The notes under the pieces: model-generated
Databases searched by the model: none
Seen by the model: only the letters and a program-made list of their open reading frames with translations
What the model was told of the DNA's origin: nothing
Assembly (NCBI RefSeq): GCF_038396635.1
Contig: NZ_CP121687.1
Coordinates: 310,001-374,000 of the forward strand
Length of the DNA stretch: 64,000 nucleotides
DNA from: Defluviitalea saccharophila
GTDB lineage: Bacteria; Bacillota; Clostridia; Lachnospirales; Defluviitaleaceae
Direction: 5' to 3'
Shown: piece by piece, positions 36,268 to 45,756 of the stretch
Position numbering within the stretch: the stretch's first letter is position 1
Layout of the letters: every line of letters starts with the position of its first letter
Program-made: the position numbers and the translations under genes

Positions 36268-36639
36268 TTGGCAAAAGGATCAAGAATGATAAGAATAAAT
36301 GAAGAGATTAAAAAGGAATTAAGCGATATCATTCGACAGGACTTAAAAGATCCTAGGATTAATCAGACGATGGTTAGTGTTCTTAACGTAGATACAACCA
36401 ACGACTTAAAATACTGTAAGATATATATTAGCATAATGGGAGACGAGGAACAGAAACAAGGAGTAATCGATGGCTTAAAAAGTGCCAGCGGATTTATTCG
36501 TCGAGAAATTGCAAGAAGAATTAATTTACGTAATACTCCTGAGTTAATCTTTAAAATGGATGATTCAATTGAATATGGCATTCGCCTCTCAAAGCTTATA
36601 CATGATGTAAATTCAAATACAGAGGATGACTCTCAATGA
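36268..36639 (+). CDS. rbfA: ribosome-binding factor A
   Basis: A 123-residue KH-fold 30S maturation factor with RINEEIKKELSDIIRQDLKDPR, VSVLNVDTTNDLKYCKIYIS and LRNTPELIFKMDDSIEYGIRL. TTG 36268 follows AGGTGA by five bases; GTG 36259 is less likely. The 3' end overlaps nrnA by four bases. Bacillus ylxP, normally between infB and rbfA, is missing. Confidence 0.95.
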   Translation: MAKGSRMIRINEEIKKELSDIIRQDLKDPRINQTMVSVLNVDTTNDLKYCKIYISIMGDEEQKQGVIDGLKSASGFIRREIARRINLRNTPELIFKMDDSIEYGIRLSKLIHDVNSNTEDDSQ

Positions 36640-37592
36640 ATGCTTTCGATATTATTCAATCATTGAAGAAATACACTCACATTGCTTTAGCAGCCCATAT
36701 TAGCCCTGATGGAGATGCCATCGGGGCATGTACTGCCTTAGCCTTGGCACTTGCAAAAATAAATAAGAAGCCTATTATTCTTATGGAAGAATATCTGGAG
36801 AAATACAATTTTTTACCGGGCAGGCAATACATCTATAACACATATCCGGCTGATGAGCCTTTAGAGCTTTTTGTTGCATTGGATTGTGGAGATTTGCAAA
36901 GGCTTGGGGCATATGCAGAGTATTTTGAGAAGGCCCCATTGACCATAAATATAGATCACCATATTAGTAATCCTAATTATGGAGATTATAATTATGTTGA
37001 TTCGGAGGCTTCTTCAACTTGTGAGATCATATATAAAATCATTAAACAATCTGAAATCAATATAGATGATGAAATAGCAGCTTCCCTTTATACTGGCATT
37101 GTCTTTGATACGGGAGGCTTTAAGCATAGCAATACAACTGCCTTAACCCATCAAATCATTTCTGATTTAATAAAATATAATATAGAGTTTTCAGATATTA
37201 TGGACAGATTATTCTATTCTCGTTCGATTGAATCTGCAAAATTGTTGGGCTTGGCACTTAATAAAATGGAGCTGCTGCAAGACAAGCAGTTGTGTGTATG
37301 CGATTTAAGCAAGAAAGAAATGGAAGAAGTAGGGGCATCCGTTAACGATACAGAAGGGATTATTTCTTCTATGAAGAATATAGAAGGTGTTTTGGTTGCT
37401 ATTCTTCTCTATGAAAAGAACAGCAATGAAGTAAAAGTAAGTTTTAGAGCTTCCGGGGATAAAGATGTTTGCAAAATTGCACAGATCTTTCAAGGAGGAG
37501 GCCATAAGAAAGCCGCTGGATGTTCTTTGAATACTGACTTAATTGATGCTAAGAAAAAAATTCTGGATATAGTTCAAAAAGAATTGTTTTAG
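36636..37592 (+). CDS. nrnA: bifunctional oligoribonuclease/PAP phosphatase NrnA
   Basis: A DHH-DHHA1 phosphoesterase of 318 residues. The N-terminal DHH domain shows HISPDGDAIGA, VALDCGD and Asp107-His108-His109 (IDHHIS). The C-terminal DHHA1 domain carries VSFRASG and GGGHKKAAGC. NrnA degrades short RNA oligonucleotides and 3'-phosphoadenosine 5'-phosphate. Its place between rbfA and truB is typical of Clostridia. Start overlaps rbfA (ATGA). Confidence 0.94.
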   Translation: MNAFDIIQSLKKYTHIALAAHISPDGDAIGACTALALALAKINKKPIILMEEYLEKYNFLPGRQYIYNTYPADEPLELFVALDCGDLQRLGAYAEYFEKAPLTINIDHHISNPNYGDYNYVDSEASSTCEIIYKIIKQSEINIDDEIAASLYTGIVFDTGGFKHSNTTALTHQIISDLIKYNIEFSDIMDRLFYSRSIESAKLLGLALNKMELLQDKQLCVCDLSKKEMEEVGASVNDTEGIISSMKNIEGVLVAILLYEKNSNEVKVSFRASGDKDVCKIAQIFQGGGHKKAAGCSLNTDLIDAKKKILDIVQKELF

Positions 37593-37604
37593 GGAGAAAT
37601 AAAA

Positions 37605-38510
37605 TTGAATGGAATTTTAAATATCTATAAAGAAAAAGGATACACATCCCATGATGTAGTAGCTGTTATCCGCAAAATGCTTCATCAAAAAAGAGTAGGT
37701 CACACAGGAACTCTTGATCCTGAAGCAGAAGGCGTTCTTCCTATCTGTATAGGGAAAGCTACTAAAGCTGTAGAATTTTTAACAGATCAGAAAAAAAGAT
37801 ATCTAGCAATTGCTAAGTTGGGTACTACTACAACAACACAAGATGCTGTGGGAGATATTATTGAGACAAAACCAGTTAATTTTGATAAAAATAAAATTGA
37901 AAAGATTGTTAACTCCTTTATTGGGGAATACGAACAAGTTCCCCCTATGTATTCTGCCATAAAAGTGAATGGAAAGAAATTATATGAGTTGGCAAGGCAA
38001 GGGAAAACCGTTGAACGAAAAGCAAGAAAAGTGTATATCTATGACATAAAGATTACTTCCTTTATGCCTCCAGATCAGATTGAGTTAGATATTCTATGTT
38101 CAAAAGGCACTTACATTAGAACTTTATGTGCAGACATTGGTGATCTATTAGGCTGCGGAGCTCATATGGGCAGTTTAATAAGAACAGAAGTTGGAATTTT
38201 TAATCTTAATAATAGTATAAAATTAGATCAATTAAAGGAATTGATTGATCAACAAAAGCTCGATACCATTATTACAAATATAGATGAATTGTTCCAGGAC
38301 TATCCTTCCGTAACCATAAAAGAAAACGGTGAAAAGGCTTTGATCAACGGCAATAGAATTTATTTTTCTTATATCAACAGTAATATGAAGGAAATAAAAG
38401 ATCAAGATATTATTAAAGTATACAATTATCGTGGAAGTTTTATCGGTCTTTATAAAGTTGTAATTGAAGGTGCAGAATCATACCTAAAACCGCTGAAACT
38501 ATTTTTGTAA
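37605..38510 (+). CDS. truB: tRNA pseudouridine(55) synthase
   Basis: The enzyme that makes pseudouridine 55 in the T loop of tRNAs. The catalytic Asp38 lies in RVGHTGTLDPEAEGVLP; the motifs KRYLAIAKLGTTTTTQD, PPMYSAIKVNGKKLYELARQG and CSKGTYIRTLCADIG follow. The C-terminal 60-70 residues form a PUA-like extension. The start is TTG 37605 after AGGGAG. It precedes ribF, the usual pair. Confidence 0.96.
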   Translation: MNGILNIYKEKGYTSHDVVAVIRKMLHQKRVGHTGTLDPEAEGVLPICIGKATKAVEFLTDQKKRYLAIAKLGTTTTTQDAVGDIIETKPVNFDKNKIEKIVNSFIGEYEQVPPMYSAIKVNGKKLYELARQGKTVERKARKVYIYDIKITSFMPPDQIELDILCSKGTYIRTLCADIGDLLGCGAHMGSLIRTEVGIFNLNNSIKLDQLKELIDQQKLDTIITNIDELFQDYPSVTIKENGEKALINGNRIYFSYINSNMKEIKDQDIIKVYNYRGSFIGLYKVVIEGAESYLKPLKLFL

Positions 38511-38521
38511 GGGGTTTTATA

Positions 38522-39445
38522 ATGAAATATATATCAAATTTAAATATTTCTCAAAATACTCCTAGTGTTGTAACATTAGGAAATTTTGATGGAATTCATT
38601 TAGGACATAGAAAATTAATAGAAACTGTTAAAACCGTTAGTAAAGATAAAAACTATCAATCTATTGTTTTTTCATTTTATCCCCATCCTCAAACAGTACT
38701 ACAAAAAGCCCAGTCATTAAAAATGATTTTCTCAAGATCTGAGAAAAAACACAGACTAGAACAAATGGGAATTGACGTCTATATAGAGTATCCTTTTACA
38801 AAAGAATTTGCAGATGTTTCTGCGGAAGAATTTGTTGAAGAAATTCTTATTAAACAGCTTAAAACTAAAGTTATTGTTATTGGTTCCAATAATAAATTTG
38901 GCAGAAAACAACAAGGTAATGTTCAGTTTTTAAAAGAAAGAGAAAAAGAATGGGGACTAACGGTTATAGAAATAACTCCTGTTTTATATCAAGGTGAAGT
39001 TGTCAGCAGTACCAGAGTGAGAGCAGAATTAGCCAAAGGCAATATTAATAAAGTCAATGAATTACTAAAGGTGCCCTATATCATTATGGGAAAGGTTTTG
39101 GAAGGAAAAAAATTAGGAAATACTCTAGGATTTCCTACAGCTAATATTGCAACGCAAGAAGATCGATTATACCCCCCAAATGGAGTGTATATAACTCGAA
39201 CAAAATGGAAAGATCAATATTATAATAGTGTTACAAATATTGGTTACAATCCTACTGTAAATGGAAAAAATAAAGTTATTGAGACTTATATTATAGATTT
39301 TGATGAGAATTTATATAATCAAGAGGTAGAAATAGAGTTTTACCAGTGGATTCGTAGTGAGCAAAAATTTTCAAATTTTGAAGAACTCACTAAACAAGTG
39401 AGAAAAGATGTGGATTTAGCAAAATCATATTTTGCTGATTTTTAA
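38522..39445 (+). CDS. ribF: bifunctional riboflavin kinase/FAD synthetase
   Basis: The N-terminal nucleotidyltransferase domain has VVTLGNFDGIHLGHRKLI and the SSTRVRAELAKG motif. The C-terminal riboflavin kinase domain (from about residue 180) has GKKLGNTLGFPTANI, PPNGVY and ETYIIDFDENLY. It converts riboflavin to FMN and FAD. It follows truB with 11 bases in between and closes the rimP operon; rpsO behind it has its own promoter. Confidence 0.96.
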   Translation: MKYISNLNISQNTPSVVTLGNFDGIHLGHRKLIETVKTVSKDKNYQSIVFSFYPHPQTVLQKAQSLKMIFSRSEKKHRLEQMGIDVYIEYPFTKEFADVSAEEFVEEILIKQLKTKVIVIGSNNKFGRKQQGNVQFLKEREKEWGLTVIEITPVLYQGEVVSSTRVRAELAKGNINKVNELLKVPYIIMGKVLEGKKLGNTLGFPTANIATQEDRLYPPNGVYITRTKWKDQYYNSVTNIGYNPTVNGKNKVIETYIIDFDENLYNQEVEIEFYQWIRSEQKFSNFEELTKQVRKDVDLAKSYFADF

Positions 39446-39483
39446 TAAATTTAATTGTTTTATTATGAAATTTATAAATACAG

Positions 39484-39512
39484 TTTACATTAAAGATGTA
39501 GAATGGTATAAT
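39484..39512 (+). promoter_or_regulatory. promoter of rpsO
   Basis: TTTACA (39484-39489), 17-base spacer, perfect TATAAT (39507-39512). The predicted start is near 39519, just before the structured leader. Confidence 0.75.
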
Positions 39513-39528
39513 ACTTTTTGTAAAATAA

Positions 39529-39573
39529 CCTTTGCTCGGATTTAGGTAACTCCGACCTGTTCTTAGCAAAAGG
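39529..39573 (+). promoter_or_regulatory. structured rpsO leader, S15 autoregulatory RNA candidate
   Basis: CCTTTGCT (39529-39536) pairs with AGCAAAAGG (39565-39573, one bulged A) and encloses a hairpin TCGGA/TCCGA (39536-39540 with 39551-39555). S15 represses its own translation through leader RNA structures in several bacteria, including Gram-positive ones. The fold here is read by eye; membership in a specific S15 leader class is not established. Confidence 0.6.
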
Positions 39574-39601
39574 GGTTAAAAAATAAAGGAGGATTATTTT
39601 A

Positions 39602-39865
39602 ATGGATAAGGTAAGAAAACAAGAAATCATCGCAAAATATGGAAGAACTGAGAGTGATACTGGATCTCCAGAAGTTCAAATAGCTCTTCTTACAGAAAGA
39701 ATCAATCATTTAACAGAGCATTTAAGAACTCATAAGAAAGACCATCATTCAAGAAGAGGTCTTCTTAAAATGGTAGGACAAAGAAGAGGTTTATTAAATT
39801 ATCTTATTAAGAAAGATATCGAAAGATATCGTACTATTATCGAAGAGTTAGGCATAAGAAAATAA
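39602..39865 (+). CDS. rpsO: 30S ribosomal protein S15
   Basis: An 87-residue primary 30S assembly protein that binds 16S rRNA helices 20-22. [40 protein letters not shown] is highly conserved. AAAGGAGG precedes the ATG. The gene is a single unit with its own promoter, leader and terminator, located before pnp as in most bacteria. Confidence 0.98.
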   Translation: MDKVRKQEIIAKYGRTESDTGSPEVQIALLTERINHLTEHLRTHKKDHHSRRGLLKMVGQRRGLLNYLIKKDIERYRTIIEELGIRK

Positions 39866-39872
39866 TAACCGT

Positions 39873-39903
39873 ATGGAGCGGAGTAATCCGCTCCATTATT
39901 TTA
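39873..39903 (+). terminator. intrinsic terminator after rpsO
   Basis: ATGGAGCGGA (39873-39882) and TCCGCTCCAT (39887-39896) form a perfect 10-bp stem with GTAA loop, followed by TATTTTA. The AT-rich stretch up to pnp (39904-40004) probably contains the pnp promoter, but no unambiguous boxes were identified. Confidence 0.85.
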
Positions 39904-40004
39904 GCAATTTTACACTATATTTCATAAAATAATTTTCATAAACATATCATCAATATTTAATACTAAATATACATAAGATTAATTAGGAAGGAGTAGTATA
40001 CTAT

Positions 40005-42125
40005 ATGTCTAAGATATTTTCGACAGAGTTAGCCGGGCGTACACTTTCCGTTGAAATTGGAAAAGTAGCAGAATTAGCTAATGGAGCTGCAATTGTAAGA
40101 TATGGAGATACTGTGGTTTTAGTTACAGCAACTGCTTCTGATAAGCCAAGGGAAGGGATAGATTTTTTTCCATTAAGTGTTGATTATGAAGAAAGACTGT
40201 ATTCAGTTGGTAAAATTCCCGGAGGCTTTATTAAGAGAGAAGGGAAACCCACAGAAAAAGCAATTTTGACATCTAGGGTTATTGACCGTCCGATTAGACC
40301 ATTATTCCCTAAAGATTATCGTAATGATGTTTCTATTGTGGCGACCGTACTTTCTGTTGACCAAGACTGCAGTCCTGAAATAGCTGCAATGATAGGCTCA
40401 TCCATTGCCCTTTCTATTTCAGATATTCCATTTGCAGGCCCTACAGGTTCTGTCAATGTTGGATATATTGACGGGGAAATCATTATTAACCCTACTGCAG
40501 CTCAAAGAGAAGTAAGCAGATTATCCTTAACCGTTTCTTCTACGAAGGACAAAGTAATGATGATTGAAGCAGGCGCAGATGAAATAGAAGAAAGTGTTAT
40601 GCTTGAAGCTATTTTTAGAGGACATGAAGAAAATCAAAAAATTGTACAATTTATAGAAGAGATTCAAGCAGAATGTGGGAAGCCAAAACACGAATATGAA
40701 AAACATGAAATTCCTGAAGAAATTTATAACACAGTAAAATCAGTTATTGGCGATGAAGCAATGGAAAATGCTGTTTTTACTGATGATAAACAACAAAGAG
40801 AAAAACAAATCAAGGAGCTTACAGAAAAAATTACGGCATATTTCCTTGAAAATCATCCTGAATATGAGGCTTATATTAATGAAGCCATTTACAAGTTCGA
40901 AAAAGAAACCGTACGAAGAATGATTTTAAAACAACATAAGCGCCCTGATGGAAGAGCACTAGAAGAAATTAGATCTCTTAGTGCAGAGGTTGACATACTT
41001 CCAAGAACTCATGGTTCCGCATTATTTAAAAGAGGACAGACTCAAGTTTTAACAGTAACAACTTTGGGTGCTATGGGAGATGTACAGATTTTAGACGGAT
41101 TAGATGCTTTAGAAGACACAAAACGATATATGCACCATTATAATTTCCCATCCTTCTCTGTAGGAGAAACAAAACCTTCCAGAGGCCCCGGAAGAAGAGA
41201 AATAGGTCACGGCGCTTTGGCAGAAAGAGCATTGCTTCCTGTTATACCTAGTGAAGAAGAATTTCCTTATGCAATTCGTTTGGTTTCTGAAGTATTAAGC
41301 TCTAATGGTTCTACTTCTCAAGCCAGCGTTTGTGGAAGTACATTATCCTTAATGGCTGCAGGTGTGCCGATTAAAGCTCCTGTTGCAGGAATTTCTGTAG
41401 GACTGGTAACTGGAGAAAATGATGATGAATTTGTATTGCTTACAGATATACAAGGATTAGAGGATTTCTTTGGAGATATGGACTTCAAAGTTGCTGGAAC
41501 CCATAAGGGAATCACTGCAATCCAAATGGATATAAAGATCCAAGGATTAACAAAAGAAATTATAGAAAAATCTTTACAGCAAACTAAACGAGCAAGAGCA
41601 TATATTCTCGATGAAGTAATGCTAAAAGCTATTTCAGAGCCTAGAAAAACACTTTCTCCTTATGCTCCGCAGATTGTTCGTACCAATGTTGATCCGGAAA
41701 AAATCAGCGAAATCATTGGACCCCGTGGAAAAACAATCAATAAAATTATTGAAGAAACAGGAGTTAAAATTGATATTGAAGATGATGGACGTATCTTTAT
41801 TTGTGGCGTAGACTCAGAAAAAGTAAAGAAAGCTCTCTCAATTATCGAAGGCATTGCAAAGGATATTCAACCCGGTGAAATATATTTAGGAAAAGTAACA
41901 AAGATTATGAATTTCGGAGCCTTTGTTGAAATTGCTCCTGGAAAAGAAGGTCTTGTTCATATTTCCAAATTAGCCCATGAACATGTAAAGAATGTAGAAG
42001 ACGTTGTTCATATAGGTGACGAAATCTTAGTTAAAGTAACTGAAATAGATAAGCAAGGCAGAATTAATTTATCCAGAAAAGATACTTTGCCTAAGCCTGA
42101 AAAAGAAGAGAATACAGAATCATAA
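40005..42125 (+). CDS. pnp: polyribonucleotide nucleotidyltransferase (PNPase)
   Basis: A 706-residue phosphorolytic 3'-5' exoribonuclease. Two RNase PH domains are visible, the second with [16 protein letters not shown] and GEFP-like [27 protein letters not shown]. They are followed by a KH domain ([17 protein letters not shown]) and an S1 domain ([30 protein letters not shown]). AAGGAG precedes the ATG. It acts in mRNA turnover. The stop lies within the left arm of the terminator. Confidence 0.98.
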   Translation: MSKIFSTELAGRTLSVEIGKVAELANGAAIVRYGDTVVLVTATASDKPREGIDFFPLSVDYEERLYSVGKIPGGFIKREGKPTEKAILTSRVIDRPIRPLFPKDYRNDVSIVATVLSVDQDCSPEIAAMIGSSIALSISDIPFAGPTGSVNVGYIDGEIIINPTAAQREVSRLSLTVSSTKDKVMMIEAGADEIEESVMLEAIFRGHEENQKIVQFIEEIQAECGKPKHEYEKHEIPEEIYNTVKSVIGDEAMENAVFTDDKQQREKQIKELTEKITAYFLENHPEYEAYINEAIYKFEKETVRRMILKQHKRPDGRALEEIRSLSAEVDILPRTHGSALFKRGQTQVLTVTTLGAMGDVQILDGLDALEDTKRYMHHYNFPSFSVGETKPSRGPGRREIGHGALAERALLPVIPSEEEFPYAIRLVSEVLSSNGSTSQASVCGSTLSLMAAGVPIKAPVAGISVGLVTGENDDEFVLLTDIQGLEDFFGDMDFKVAGTHKGITAIQMDIKIQGLTKEIIEKSLQQTKRARAYILDEVMLKAISEPRKTLSPYAPQIVRTNVDPEKISEIIGPRGKTINKIIEETGVKIDIEDDGRIFICGVDSEKVKKALSIIEGIAKDIQPGEIYLGKVTKIMNFGAFVEIAPGKEGLVHISKLAHEHVKNVEDVVHIGDEILVKVTEIDKQGRINLSRKDTLPKPEKEENTES

Positions 42126-42153
42126 ACATAGCCTCATGGTTTATGTTTTGTTT
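42121..42153 (+). terminator. intrinsic terminator after pnp
   Basis: CATAAAC (42121-42127) pairs with GTTTATG (42139-42145); T run TTTTGTTT follows. The left arm contains the pnp stop codon. Confidence 0.7.
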
Positions 42154-42204
42154 GAAATGAGATCTTTACTACATTATGCAAGGATAAATCGATTCATTCT
42201 ACGT

Positions 42205-42230
42205 GCGTGCGGCTATTGCACGCTTTTATT
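42205..42230 (+). terminator. second terminator downstream of pnp
   Basis: GCGTGC (42205-42210) pairs with GCACGC (42218-42223) around a 7-base loop, followed directly by TTTTATT. It lies about 50 bases after the first pnp terminator with no gene between them. Confidence 0.75.
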
Positions 42231-42250
42231 GTAATTATTAATGTTTTAAG

Positions 42251-42279
42251 AGGATAGTTTTTCAGAAAATGGCTATAAT
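42251..42279 (+). promoter_or_regulatory. probable promoter of the M16 peptidase gene
   Basis: A perfect TATAAT at 42274-42279 lies 34 bases before the start codon. No good -35 hexamer sits 16-18 bases upstream, so the call rests on the -10 box and on the terminators that isolate this gene from pnp. Confidence 0.4.
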
Positions 42280-42312
42280 GAAGTAAAAAATCCTTAGAAA
42301 AGGAGAAATCTT

Positions 42313-43581
42313 ATGTTCAGACTTAAGAAATTGCCCAATGGCGTTACAATTGTATCAGAGAAACTTCCCTTTGTAAGGTCTATTGCTTTAGGGATTTGGG
42401 TACGTAATGGTTCCAGACATGAAAGAATCCATGAAAGCGGGATTTCGCATTTTATTGAGCATATGTTATTCAAAGGGACTAAAAACAGAACTTCAAAACA
42501 AATAGCGGATGAAATGGATCGAATTGGCGGCCAGCTGAATGCTTATACGACTAAAGAATATACATGTTATTATTTTAGGGCTTTGGACAATCACATTGAT
42601 CAGGCGTTAGACATATTGACCGATATGTTTTTAAATTCAAATTTTGAAGAAAAAGAAATTGAAAAGGAAAAAGGAGTTATCTTAGAAGAAATTAATATGT
42701 ATGAAGATTCTCCTGAAGAACTGGTACATGATTTGATGCAAAAGGCTGTGTGGGAAGAAAATCCTTTAGGAGAGCCTATCCTTGGAACTACAGAGACCAT
42801 TGCCACATTTGATCATAAAACTCTAAAAAACTTTTTTAATAAGAGATATCGTCCTGAGAATACAGTTATTGCAGTAGCAGGAAACTTTGACTACGATGAA
42901 ATGATGGATAAAATTGAGCAAAAGTTTTCAAATTGGGACTTTAATGAAAAAGATGACTATGAATATACCTATCCTCAATATAAGGCACAAATATTAACCA
43001 AGACGAAAGATATTGAGCAGATCCATGCTTGTTTGAGTTTTCCAGGCATATCCTCAGATTCTGAAGATGTATATACTTTAATAACCCTTAATACAATACT
43101 TGGGGGAGGAATGAGCTCCAGACTATTTCAAAAGATTCGAGAAGATAGGGGTATGGCTTATTCAGTTTATTCTTATCCAACAAATTATAATGACACAGGG
43201 CTGTTTACTATTTATGCAGGAATGAATCCTTCTCAGACAATAGAAGTTTTAGATTTAATCATCAAAGAGATTCAAGCCCTTAAAACAAATAAAATACCCC
43301 CAAATGATTTATCTAAGACTAAAGAGCAATTAAAAAGCAATTATATTATGGGATTGGAAAGCACGAATAGTCGAATGTCCAGTATAGGAAGATCTCAATT
43401 GATGTTAAATAAAGTTAGAACGCCGGATGAAATTATTGAAAAAGTTGATGCAGTAACGGAAGAGAGAGTAGCAGTCCTCATTGACAAATTATTCGATTTT
43501 TCAAATATGAGCGCATCTATTGTAGGAAAATTAGATAGCATTAATTTAGAGGAGATTAAAGCATTATGTCAACTAAAGTAA
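42313..43581 (+). CDS. M16 family zinc peptidase (processing-peptidase-like)
   Basis: A 422-residue pitrilysin-family peptidase with the inverted zinc motif His46-Phe-Ile-Glu49-His50 in [15 protein letters not shown] and the downstream conserved Glu region [18 protein letters not shown]. The C-terminal half has the family's second domain, including [29 protein letters not shown]. The Bacillus homologue at the same place is mlpA (ymxG). It is likely cytoplasmic, with a role in peptide turnover. AAAGGAG precedes the ATG. It overlaps dut by 16 bases. Confidence 0.92.
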   Translation: MFRLKKLPNGVTIVSEKLPFVRSIALGIWVRNGSRHERIHESGISHFIEHMLFKGTKNRTSKQIADEMDRIGGQLNAYTTKEYTCYYFRALDNHIDQALDILTDMFLNSNFEEKEIEKEKGVILEEINMYEDSPEELVHDLMQKAVWEENPLGEPILGTTETIATFDHKTLKNFFNKRYRPENTVIAVAGNFDYDEMMDKIEQKFSNWDFNEKDDYEYTYPQYKAQILTKTKDIEQIHACLSFPGISSDSEDVYTLITLNTILGGGMSSRLFQKIREDRGMAYSVYSYPTNYNDTGLFTIYAGMNPSQTIEVLDLIIKEIQALKTNKIPPNDLSKTKEQLKSNYIMGLESTNSRMSSIGRSQLMLNKVRTPDEIIEKVDAVTEERVAVLIDKLFDFSNMSASIVGKLDSINLEEIKALCQLK

Positions 43582-44018
43582 AAGTTTTAATTAAACAGGT
43601 TCCTGGGTCTGAAGATCTTCCATTGCCCCAATATATGACGAAACAATCTGCAGGTATGGATCTGTATGCCAGCGTAGAAACCAGGGAAATATTAAAAAAA
43701 GGTCAGATTAAATTGATTCCGACAGGTATAAAAATCCAACTGCCTAAGGGATATGAGGCTCAGATCAGACCGAGAAGCGGATTAGCTCTTAAATATGGAA
43801 TTAGTCTCGTAAATACTCCAGGAACAATAGATGCAGATTATCGGGGAGAAATAAAAGTTATTATGATTAATTTTGGAGATGAGGATTTTATTATTCAAAG
43901 GGGTGATAGAATTGCCCAAATGGTAATCAATAAAATTGAAGAAATAGAATGGATTCCTGTCGATGAGCTGGAGAGCAGTGAAAGAAAAGACGGAGGATTC
44001 GGACATACTGGAATCTAA
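43566..44018 (+). CDS. dut: dUTP diphosphatase
   Basis: A trimeric-type dUTPase of 150 residues with all five motifs: [46 protein letters not shown] and the C-terminal [10 protein letters not shown]. It hydrolyses dUTP to dUMP and keeps uracil out of DNA. The start codon lies 16 bases inside the M16 peptidase gene, so translation is coupled. In Bacillus this place is taken by ymxH. Confidence 0.97.
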   Translation: MSTKVKVLIKQVPGSEDLPLPQYMTKQSAGMDLYASVETREILKKGQIKLIPTGIKIQLPKGYEAQIRPRSGLALKYGISLVNTPGTIDADYRGEIKVIMINFGDEDFIIQRGDRIAQMVINKIEEIEWIPVDELESSERKDGGFGHTGI

Positions 44019-44057
44019 AAGGTCATATGAACACAAATGTTCATATGACCTTTTTTT
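44017..44057 (+). terminator. strong intrinsic terminator after dut
   Basis: A 16-bp perfect stem (AAAAGGTCATATGAAC at 44017-44032 with its complement at 44039-44054), 6-base loop, ending in a run of seven T. It isolates dpaA from dut. Confidence 0.92.
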
Positions 44058-44095
44058 GATGCTTTTTTGGGCATTAAAGGGTTAGTGCTGGACTA

Positions 44096-44126
44096 GCACC
44101 AAATATAGATGAAATATCATACACTA
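44096..44126 (+). promoter_or_regulatory. sigma-K-like sporulation promoter of dpaAB
   Basis: GCACC at 44096-44100, a 17-base spacer and CATACACTA at 44118-44126, which matches the CATANNNTA -10 consensus of mother-cell sigma-E/sigma-K promoters with an AC-type -35. The Bacillus counterpart, the spoVF operon, is transcribed by sigma-K. The -35 overlaps a small hairpin (GTGCT at 44085-44089 with AGCAC at 44095-44099). Confidence 0.6.
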
Positions 44127-44169
44127 TAATATCAATAACCCCATAGGGCTTTAGCAGGAGGGATTGGGA

Positions 44170-45054
44170 TTGAAGTTTCAAAAAATAAAATTTGCCGTTG
44201 TAGGTGGAGACTTACGGCAAATCAAATTAAGCAATTTCTTAGCAAGAGAAGGATATGAAGTCAGAGTTTTTGGATTTAATGGGATAGATTTCGAAAAAAA
44301 CGTAATCATTTCAACAACCCTTCCCGATGTTGTGTCTAATGCAGATATTGTAATTGGACCAATTCCGTGTTCGCAGGAAAACGTTACTTTATATACTAAA
44401 TATTACGAGAAGTCAATTTTGCTGGAAGATGTGTTTAAGCATATTTCAAAAGATAAAGTTTTTATGGCAGGACGAATTACACCAGAGATTCAAAGAATTG
44501 CAAATCGTTATGATTTTAAAGTAGTAGATTTACTTGCCCGTGAAGAATTAGCGGTTCTAAATGCTATTCCAACTGCTGAAGGGGCAATTCAGTATGCAAT
44601 GGAAAATAGCGAAATTACACTTCATGGAAGTCACTGTCTTGTTTTAGGATTTGGAAGATGTGGGAAGGTACTGGCCCATAAGTTAAAAGGATTGGATGCA
44701 CACCTTACGGTAGAAGCAAGGAATCCTCAGGACTTAGCGTATATAAAGAGCTATGGCTATCAATCCCTTCATCTTCATGACTTAAAAGATAAAATAGGTT
44801 CTTATGATTTTATCTTTAATACGATTCCTTCTCTCATTTTAGACCGTGAGATGCTAAAAACGGTCAAGAAGGATTGCTTAATCATTGATTTAGCGTCAAA
44901 GCCCGGTGGGGTTGACTATAATGCAGCAAGCGAATTAGGCATCAAGGCTATTTTAGCCCTAAGTTTACCGGGTAAAGTCGCACCGGAAAGTGCAGCGTTA
45001 ATTATTCGTGATACGATATTCAACGTATATAGCGAGATGGGGGTAATTTTATGA
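44170..45054 (+). CDS. dpaA: dipicolinate synthase subunit A
   Basis: With DpaB it makes dipicolinic acid from dihydrodipicolinate for the spore core. The C-terminal half has an NAD(P)-binding fold (VLGFGRCGKVLAHKLKG), and LIIDLASKPGGVDYNAA and ALSLPGKVAPESAA are family signatures. TTG 44170 is seven bases after AGGAGGG; TTG 44164 is too close to that site. The gene overlaps dpaB. It shows that the organism belongs to a spore-forming line that makes DPA by DpaAB rather than by the EtfA route used in some clostridia. Confidence 0.96.
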   Translation: MKFQKIKFAVVGGDLRQIKLSNFLAREGYEVRVFGFNGIDFEKNVIISTTLPDVVSNADIVIGPIPCSQENVTLYTKYYEKSILLEDVFKHISKDKVFMAGRITPEIQRIANRYDFKVVDLLAREELAVLNAIPTAEGAIQYAMENSEITLHGSHCLVLGFGRCGKVLAHKLKGLDAHLTVEARNPQDLAYIKSYGYQSLHLHDLKDKIGSYDFIFNTIPSLILDREMLKTVKKDCLIIDLASKPGGVDYNAASELGIKAILALSLPGKVAPESAALIIRDTIFNVYSEMGVIL

Positions 45055-45644
45055 GCAGTTTAAAAGGTGTGAGAGTCGGATTTGCATTATGCGGATCCTA
45101 TTGTACTTATGATACAGTTTTGCCGGAGATGCAAAAATTAATCGATGAAGGTGCAGAAGTGTTTCCGATTATGTCCGGCAATGCCTATACAACCGATACG
45201 AGATTTGGCAAAGCACAAGAACATATAGATAAAATAGAAAAAATGACAGGTAAAAAAATCATTAAAACCATTGTTGAAGCAGAACCCTTAGGTCCAAAGA
45301 ATATGATAGATATATTAGTGATTGCTCCATGTACTGGCAACACTGTTGCCAAATTAGCCAATGCAATAACAGATACAGCTGTTTTGATGTCTGCAAAAAC
45401 TTTACTTCGAAATAAAAAACCAGTTGTCATCGCACTGGCAACCAATGATGGTTTGGGAATGAATATGAAAAACATCGGTATGTTAATGAATACAAAAAAT
45501 ATATATTTTGTACCTATGGGTCAGGATAATTATGAAAAGAAGCCGAATTCTATTGTGTCAGATATGAGCTTAATTCTAAAGACAGTGCAGAAGGCTTTAA
45601 AGGGAGAACAGCTTCAACCAGTTATTATCGATTTAAGCAAATAA
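45051..45644 (+). CDS. dpaB: dipicolinate synthase subunit B
   Basis: A 197-residue flavoprotein of the UbiX/Dfp-like fold. FALCGSYCTYDTVLPEMQKL and VIAPCTGNTVAKLANAITDTAVLMSAK are the family signatures. It is the second subunit of dipicolinate synthase, acting in the mother cell late in sporulation. The start overlaps the dpaA stop by four bases (ATGA), so the subunits are made together. An intrinsic terminator follows. Confidence 0.96.
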   Translation: MSSLKGVRVGFALCGSYCTYDTVLPEMQKLIDEGAEVFPIMSGNAYTTDTRFGKAQEHIDKIEKMTGKKIIKTIVEAEPLGPKNMIDILVIAPCTGNTVAKLANAITDTAVLMSAKTLLRNKKPVVIALATNDGLGMNMKNIGMLMNTKNIYFVPMGQDNYEKKPNSIVSDMSLILKTVQKALKGEQLQPVIIDLSK

Positions 45645-45653
45645 TTCAAAACC

Positions 45654-45688
45654 AAGAAGATTCCACTAGGGATCTTCTTTATATTTTA
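45654..45688 (+). terminator. intrinsic terminator after dpaB
   Basis: AAGAAGATTCC (45654-45664) pairs with GGGATCTTCTT (45669-45679), 11 pairs with one G-U, loop ACTA, then TATATTTTATT. Confidence 0.8.
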
Positions 45689-45689
45689 T

Positions 45690-45719
45690 TTGGACATTAT
45701 TGTGGGAATGTGGCATAAT
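45690..45719 (+). promoter_or_regulatory. promoter of the HAD phosphatase gene
   Basis: TTGGAC (45690-45695), 18-base spacer, CATAAT (45714-45719), start codon 37 bases further. It looks like a housekeeping-type promoter directly after the dpaB terminator. Confidence 0.55.
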
Positions 45720-45756
45720 AATTTTGAATGATTTAAATTAAATAAGGAATGATTAC

